Source: UBA8337 sp963932545 (GTDB lineage Bacteria > Pseudomonadota > Alphaproteobacteria > RS24). From it: DNA of 64,000 nt. Below the pieces are notes generated by a model. The model was not told the origin of the DNA. It ran no database searches and saw only the letters and a list, made by a program, of their open reading frames with translations. The translations under genes and the position numbers were made by a program. Below are positions 60,008 through 64,000 of the stretch, piece by piece. Numbering within the stretch: the first letter of the stretch is position 1; the number at the start of each line of letters is the position of its first letter. The stretch covers positions 1 through 64,000 of the forward strand of contig CAWVRH010000002.1 in NCBI GenBank assembly GCA_963932545.1, given 5' to 3'.

Positions 60008-60475
60008 AAGGTCGGAAGTAAGCAAATGACAGCCGGCGATCTTCCAAGATCGATCCGGCTGTTTTTGCATCAGGTAACGAGCTTTATGACTGGCGCCTCG
60101 GTCGTCGACGAGAAAAACCGATTGCAAACGCATGCTTTCGTCTTCTCGAAGCGGGCGCGCAGGAGAAGAAAAATCTACTTTCTGCGCGAAATAGACCGGG
60201 CGGTAATGCGCCTTAATCATTTCCATAAAATAATCTGGCGTTTCAAATTGTGTCTGTAGATCTGGCGCCGCAAAGCTAAACGCCATGGGGCCATCCTCCA
60301 CAGAGAACGCGCGCACTTGCTGGAGGATAACTTCACGAATGGCAATATCATCGACGCCCAAGGGCTTATGGCGATTTTGCATAAGGGCCGTGCCGCTCGC
60401 TAAAATGGCGAGCAGCACCAGCACCCAAATATCGCCCCACTCTGCAATTTTTGGCATTCGCGGCATGCGCGGCAT
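59996..60475 (-). CDS. DUF4864 membrane-anchored protein
   Basis: The 159-residue protein has an N-terminal anchor (about 14-31) and a small beta-rich domain with FSFAAPDLQTQF, YFMEMIKAHYRPVYF and SWKIAGCHL, the DUF4864 pattern, function unknown. The N terminus MPRMPRMPK shows a 9-bp repeat. ATG 60475 overlaps the stop of the pterin dehydratase gene (TAATG), so the two are coupled. Confidence 0.87.
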   Translation of the reverse strand: MPRMPRMPKIAEWGDIWVLVLLAILASGTALMQNRHKPLGVDDIAIREVILQQVRAFSVEDGPMAFSFAAPDLQTQFETPDYFMEMIKAHYRPVYFAQKVDFSSPARPLREDESMRLQSVFLVDDRGASHKARYLMQKQPDRSWKIAGCHLLTSDLVDI

Positions 60476-60783
60476 TATTTTTTTCGCCCAGCCGCGCCCG
60501 CTGTTTTGTCCATAAACTTTGCCATGGCGATGTCTAGTTCAGACAAGCCGCCTGCATCATGGGTGGTCAAAACGACATTCACCGTTTTATAGACATTGTC
60601 CCACTCGGGGTGATGGTCGAGCTTTTCGGCCATCATGGCGATGCGGCTCATCCAAGCGAAAGCCGCGTTGAAATCGGCAAAGACGAAGCGCTTGGCAATG
60701 GCGTCTCGGCCGGTGGTTTTCTTCCAGCCGCTAAGTTTGGCCAGCGCGGCCTTTTTGTCAGCATTGGATAATTTTTCAGCCAT
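60475..60783 (-). CDS. pterin-4a-carbinolamine dehydratase
   Basis: The 102-residue protein has the PCD/DCoH pattern with FNAAFAWMSRIAMMAEKLDHHPEWDNVYKTV, whose two adjacent His and the later one form the active site, and VVLTTHDAGGL. It regenerates tetrahydrobiopterin-type cofactors. No aromatic amino acid hydroxylase lies in the window. SD AAGGAGAG precedes the ATG. Confidence 0.92.
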   Translation of the reverse strand: MAEKLSNADKKAALAKLSGWKKTTGRDAIAKRFVFADFNAAFAWMSRIAMMAEKLDHHPEWDNVYKTVNVVLTTHDAGGLSELDIAMAKFMDKTAGAAGRKK

Positions 60784-60816
60784 GGTCTCTCTCCTTATAG
60801 GCAGATATTGGGCTCC

Positions 60817-61860
60817 TTACGGGCAGATGTTTGGCGCACGCAAATGCACTTGATCGATATCGGCCATAATTTCATCGCTCAGCTCTACATCGACGCTGGT
60901 AACGGCCAATTTCAGCTGTTCCATGGTGGTGGCGCCAATGATGTTGGAGGTCACGAAATCGCGTGTCGTTACAAATTGATTGGCCAACTGCGAGGCGTCC
61001 AAGCCGTATTTTTTGGCTATATCGAGATAGCTTGAAATGGCCGCATTGGTGCCCGGTGTTTCATAGCGTTGCAGGCGGTCGAACAATTGTTTGCGCGAGC
61101 CTTTTGGGTTAGCGCCATTTTGATATTTTCCCGTCAGATAGCCCTGCGCCAAAGGTGAGTAGGCCAATAGCCCCACGCCCTCGCGGTGGAAAATTTCCGA
61201 CGAGCCAAGCTCGTAAATACGGTTCAGCAGATTATAAGCATTTTGCACCGACACCATGCGCGGCAAGTCTTTGTTCACTTCGCTATGGTGTAAAAATTTC
61301 ATAATGCCCCACGGCGTCTCATTCGACAGACCGAAGTGGCGCACTTTGCCAGATTTTTGAATATCGGCCAGCGTGCCCAAAATATCTTCAATGCGATTAA
61401 TCTCGCCGCCCATTTCTTTGTGGCCCAATCCACCAAAAATCCGAATAGGGCGGTCTGGCCAATGCAGTTGGTACAGGTCGATATAATCGGTCTGTAAACG
61501 CTGGAGGCTTTTATCGATGGCCTCATGAATTTGTGCCGGCGTGTGGTCGGTGCCTTCGCCATTATCGCGCAACCAATTCATGGGCGCGCGGCCAGCCACT
61601 TTACTGGCCAGAATAATGTCTTCGCGTTTGCCGGTCTTTTTAAACCAAGTGCCGATAATTTCTTCGGTCTTGCCTTGGGTTTCAGCTGTTGGTGGCACGG
61701 CATACATTTCGGCGGTATCGAAGAAATTAACCCCCATCTCAACCGAATAATCCATTTGCTCATGGCCTTCGGCCTCGGTGTTTTGCTGGCCCCATGTCAT
61801 GGTGCCCAAGCAAATAGAGCTGACCTTAATGTCTGTGTGTCCTAAACGGCGGTATTCCAT
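60817..61860 (-). CDS. NADP(H)-dependent aldo/keto reductase (Tas-like)
   Basis: The 347-residue protein begins MEYRRLGHTDIKVSSICLGTM and has FFDTAEMYAVPP (Asp, Tyr), LASKVAGR (Lys), and DLYQLHWPDRPI (His), so the four catalytic residues of the family are all visible. It reduces aldehydes or ketones, substrate unknown. It resembles E. coli Tas in length and in the NEXT motifs. SD GGGAAA precedes the ATG. Confidence 0.93.
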   Translation of the reverse strand: MEYRRLGHTDIKVSSICLGTMTWGQQNTEAEGHEQMDYSVEMGVNFFDTAEMYAVPPTAETQGKTEEIIGTWFKKTGKREDIILASKVAGRAPMNWLRDNGEGTDHTPAQIHEAIDKSLQRLQTDYIDLYQLHWPDRPIRIFGGLGHKEMGGEINRIEDILGTLADIQKSGKVRHFGLSNETPWGIMKFLHHSEVNKDLPRMVSVQNAYNLLNRIYELGSSEIFHREGVGLLAYSPLAQGYLTGKYQNGANPKGSRKQLFDRLQRYETPGTNAAISSYLDIAKKYGLDASQLANQFVTTRDFVTSNIIGATTMEQLKLAVTSVDVELSDEIMADIDQVHLRAPNICP

Positions 61861-61885
61861 AATTCATTTTCCCTATGAATGAGTT

Positions 61886-62566
61886 CTAATTAATGCGCGC
61901 CAGCAGTTTTTCGACTGACGGAGAAATATTTTTGACAATGACGGCAATGCCGTCGCGATTGGGATGAATGCCATCCGAGATATTGAGCGATCGATCGGCG
62001 GCTACGCCTTCGAGAAAAAACGGATAATAGACCGCATTATATTTTTCCGCGAGCTTTTGATAAATCGGGTTAAAGCCCCGCGCATAAGCACTTCCCAGAT
62101 TTGGGGCCGCCATCATGCCAGCCAGCAAAACGGGTAGGTCTCGCTTTTGTAATTCGGTTAAAATCGCTTCAAGGTTTTGTTCGGTAAGCGAGGGGCTAAG
62201 CCCGCGCAACATGTCATTGGCGCCCAACTCCACAATCACCGCTCGGGTGTTGGGGCTAAGCACCCAATCGAGGCGCGCGCGCCCGCCCGCGCTTGTGTCG
62301 CCCGATACGCCGCCATTTTGCACGCGGACATTTAGCCCCCGCGCGCGTAAGTGAGCCTCTAATTGTGGCACGAAACCATCGCCAGGAGCCAACCGATAGC
62401 CCGCCGTTAAACTGTCACCCAAAGCAACAATCTCTATCGGCGCCTCATCGGCAGAGGCCTTCGGCAACATCCAAATCAGGCAGGCCCACGTAAAACTAAT
62501 GACGAGCAACCCTTGCGCCAAGCGATGCGACAGTTTTTGGCGCGGCGCGCGTTTTATGTGCAACAA
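61886..62566 (-). CDS. secreted SGNH/GDSL esterase (TesA/arylesterase type)
   Basis: About 226 residues, with an N-terminal export signal (ending KASADE near 40), block I LGDSLTAGYRL (catalytic Ser), block II GVSGDTSAGG, block III GANDML and block V DGIHPNRDG (Asp and His). It hydrolyses esters or acyl-CoA thioesters in the periplasm. The start is a TTG at 62566, with GAGGAAG upstream; a downstream ATG at 62470 would lose the signal. It is divergent from the ABC pair, an order typical of tesA and ybbA. Confidence 0.9.
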   Translation of the reverse strand: MLHIKRAPRQKLSHRLAQGLLVISFTWACLIWMLPKASADEAPIEIVALGDSLTAGYRLAPGDGFVPQLEAHLRARGLNVRVQNGGVSGDTSAGGRARLDWVLSPNTRAVIVELGANDMLRGLSPSLTEQNLEAILTELQKRDLPVLLAGMMAAPNLGSAYARGFNPIYQKLAEKYNAVYYPFFLEGVAADRSLNISDGIHPNRDGIAVIVKNISPSVEKLLARIN

Positions 62567-62633
62567 AAGTCAGCTTCCTCTATAAAGCTTTCAACCGAGA
62601 TACCCCAGTCCTTCCAAAGAACAGGCGAGATAA

Positions 62634-63305
62634 ATGATCGAAGTCCAAAATCTGACAGTAACCCTGCCCAGTCGCGCAGGTGACGTCAACATCCTTCGTG
62701 GTCTAGATGTCACAATTGCGCCAGGAGAAGCGGTCGGTCTCATCGGCCCTTCGGGTTCGGGCAAGACGACTTTGCTTATGGTACTGGCCGGTCTGGAGCC
62801 TGCGACCTCAGGCACAGTGCATATTGCGGGCCATGACTATGGCCAGATGAACGAAGATGCTTTGGCCCGCTTTCGCCGCTCTCATGTCGGCATTGTGTTT
62901 CAAAGTTTCCACCTCGTGCCCACGATGACGGCGCTTGAGAATGTTATGTTGCCGCTAGAGTTGGCCCGCCAACCCGAGGCACCAACGCGAGCTGCGCAGA
63001 TGCTGGCCGAGGTTGGGCTTGCCGATAGGCATGACCATTACCCAACGCAAATGTCAGGTGGCGAACAACAACGCGTCGCGCTGGCGCGTGCGCTGGTGGC
63101 CAATCCGCCAGTGCTATTTGCCGATGAACCGACGGGCAATCTCGACCAGAAAACCGGCCAAGCGGTGATGGATTTAATTTTGGGTCTGGCCAAAACCCGT
63201 GGCACGACTTTGGTGCTGATTACCCATGATAAGGTTTTAGCGCAACGCTGCGACCGAACGCTTACCATGCAAGATGGCCGCCTCACAGCCGGACAAGACA
63301 CATGA
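62634..63305 (+). CDS. ABC transporter ATP-binding protein (YbbA/LolD-like)
   Basis: The 223-residue protein has Walker A GPSGSGKTTL (about 43), Q-loop VFQSFHLVP, signature MSGGEQQRVALARAL and Walker B VLFADEPTGNLD with the H-loop following. It is the ATPase of a LolCDE/MacB-type exporter. With the tesA-like gene upstream and an FtsX permease downstream, it matches the ybbA-ybbP pair. Its stop overlaps the permease start by 4 bp. Confidence 0.94.
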   Translation: MIEVQNLTVTLPSRAGDVNILRGLDVTIAPGEAVGLIGPSGSGKTTLLMVLAGLEPATSGTVHIAGHDYGQMNEDALARFRRSHVGIVFQSFHLVPTMTALENVMLPLELARQPEAPTRAAQMLAEVGLADRHDHYPTQMSGGEQQRVALARALVANPPVLFADEPTGNLDQKTGQAVMDLILGLAKTRGTTLVLITHDKVLAQRCDRTLTMQDGRLTAGQDT

Positions 63306-64000
63306 GCCTCTTCCCCTCTCGCGAGCGGCTAGGCTGGGGCTTGGCCTTGAAATTAGCGCGTCGCGAAATGCGCGGCGGGCCCGACGCCAAACCTTTGGCG
63401 GGGTTTCGCATTTTCTTGCTGTGTTTGGGGCTAGGTATTTTCACCATTTCGGCGGTCGGCTCTCTATCGGCTTCGCTGGTTGGCGGCATGACCGCTCAAG
63501 GCCAATCTATTTTGGGCGGCGACATGGATTTTCGGCTGGTGCATCGCGCGGCCTTTGATGACGAACGCCAATGGCTGGATGCGCGGGCAAAAATTTCAGA
63601 AGTCGCCACCCTGCGGGTGATGGCGCAAAAACCAAACCCCGAGACCCAACAACCGGAAGCCATGCTGGTCGAAGCCAAAGCGGTGGATGGTGCCTATCCG
63701 CTGTATGGCGAGATAGCGCTAAATCCCCCCATGGGATTGGCAAAAGCCTTGAGCCCCGAAACCCTTGCGGGCAAAAAAAAATATGGTGGCGTGGCCGAAC
63801 AAGGCCTGTTTGACCGTTTGGAACTGCAAGTCGGCGATACCATTCGAGTTGGCAGCGTGCAGGTGCGTCTCCAAGGTGTCCTCGTGTCGGAGCCGGACCG
63901 CAACGCAGGCGGGTTTCCTCTGGCGCCGCGCCTATTGGTTTCGCAAGACACGTTAAAAGCTGCCGGTCTGTTGCGCCCTGGCGCTTTGGTCAATTATCAC
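63302..64000 (+). CDS. FtsX-family ABC permease (YbbP-like), 5' part only
   Basis: The 233 codons seen run off the window without a stop. The protein begins MSLFPSRERLGWGLALKLARR, has one membrane helix (about 38-58, IFLLCLGLGIFTISAVGSL) and then a large periplasmic MacB_PCD-like domain (GGDMDFRLVHRAAF, LELQVGDTIRVG). This is how YbbP-type permeases of about 800 residues begin. ATG 63302 overlaps the ATPase stop. Confidence 0.9.
   Translation, partial: MSLFPSRERLGWGLALKLARREMRGGPDAKPLAGFRIFLLCLGLGIFTISAVGSLSASLVGGMTAQGQSILGGDMDFRLVHRAAFDDERQWLDARAKISEVATLRVMAQKPNPETQQPEAMLVEAKAVDGAYPLYGEIALNPPMGLAKALSPETLAGKKKYGGVAEQGLFDRLELQVGDTIRVGSVQVRLQGVLVSEPDRNAGGFPLAPRLLVSQDTLKAAGLLRPGALVNYH

Noticed and set aside
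1..64000. CRISPR arrays, transposons, prophage
   Set aside because: No regularly spaced direct repeats, transposase, integrase or phage structural genes were seen on either strand.

Overview
The window reads as a chromosomal segment of a moderately GC-rich alphaproteobacterium. The evidence is gene order: heparinase-family gene, rpe, rsmB and purH together; gpsA, a YCII gene, an EVE gene and tsaD divergent from hemC, hemD, a Mic60-like gene and hemY; and a UbiH-type hydroxylase, Trm112-like, LON-domain and CnoX genes side by side. I saw no phage, transposase, integrase or CRISPR array. Many acyl-CoA, SDR and crotonase genes suggest a lipid- or terpenoid-using aerobe; a marine habitat is a guess from the gene types.

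1-13.6 kb: a tRNA-Gly gene, then cnoX, a LON-domain gene and a Trm112-like gene, facing a UbiH-type gene. An ammonium transporter follows with a textbook sigma-54 promoter. An aminotransferase preceded by a leader terminator starts an overlapping run with ftsK and lolA, followed by an unknown gene and xthA. Two acyl-CoA dehydrogenase-type genes end at a terminator.

13.66-18.8 kb: a five-gene unit that is the most unusual system here. It has a MotA/TolQ/ExbB channel protein, two ExbD proteins (the second has Asn where the proton-carrying Asp should be), a protein with a TonB-type SxxxH membrane helix joined to a von Willebrand A domain, and a long exported alpha-helical repeat protein. I infer a proton-motive-force-driven envelope machine in which a VWA domain replaces the usual TonB C-terminal domain.

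18.8-36.7 kb: housekeeping genes (purH, heparinase-like, rpe, rsmB, an SDHAF4-like gene, a secreted nuclease, acs, a Rieske protein, EVE, YCII, gpsA, a TetR regulator, tsaD, hemCD, Mic60-like, hemY). Between tetR and tsaD lies a 42-codon membrane-protein gene followed by RNA hairpins, two of which share the loop UCCUCCC. This layout recalls the anti-Shine-Dalgarno CcsR/cuckoo RNAs of alphaproteobacteria.

36.8-51.8 kb: a secreted protein of unknown function, tRNA-Thr, then a DUF1302 outer-membrane protein, two DUF1329 proteins and a YCF48 beta-propeller protein, each with clear signals between them, plus a 3' relic of a third DUF1329 gene. Crotonase, SDR, CrtC-like, phosphotransferase, second crotonase, acyltransferase, VOC and HD-domain genes follow. 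Together they look like uptake and breakdown of a hydrophobic compound.

51.8-64 kb: yggT-folD, argG, rlmN, an IalB-family gene, an ECF sigma factor without a neighbouring anti-sigma, a quinone oxidoreductase, a DMT transporter, an HSD10-like SDR, DUF4864, a pterin carbinolamine dehydratase, an aldo/keto reductase, and an arylesterase divergent from an ABC ATPase and permease that runs off the end. Short tandem duplications of 9-20 bp recur through the window, three of them spanning stop codons.
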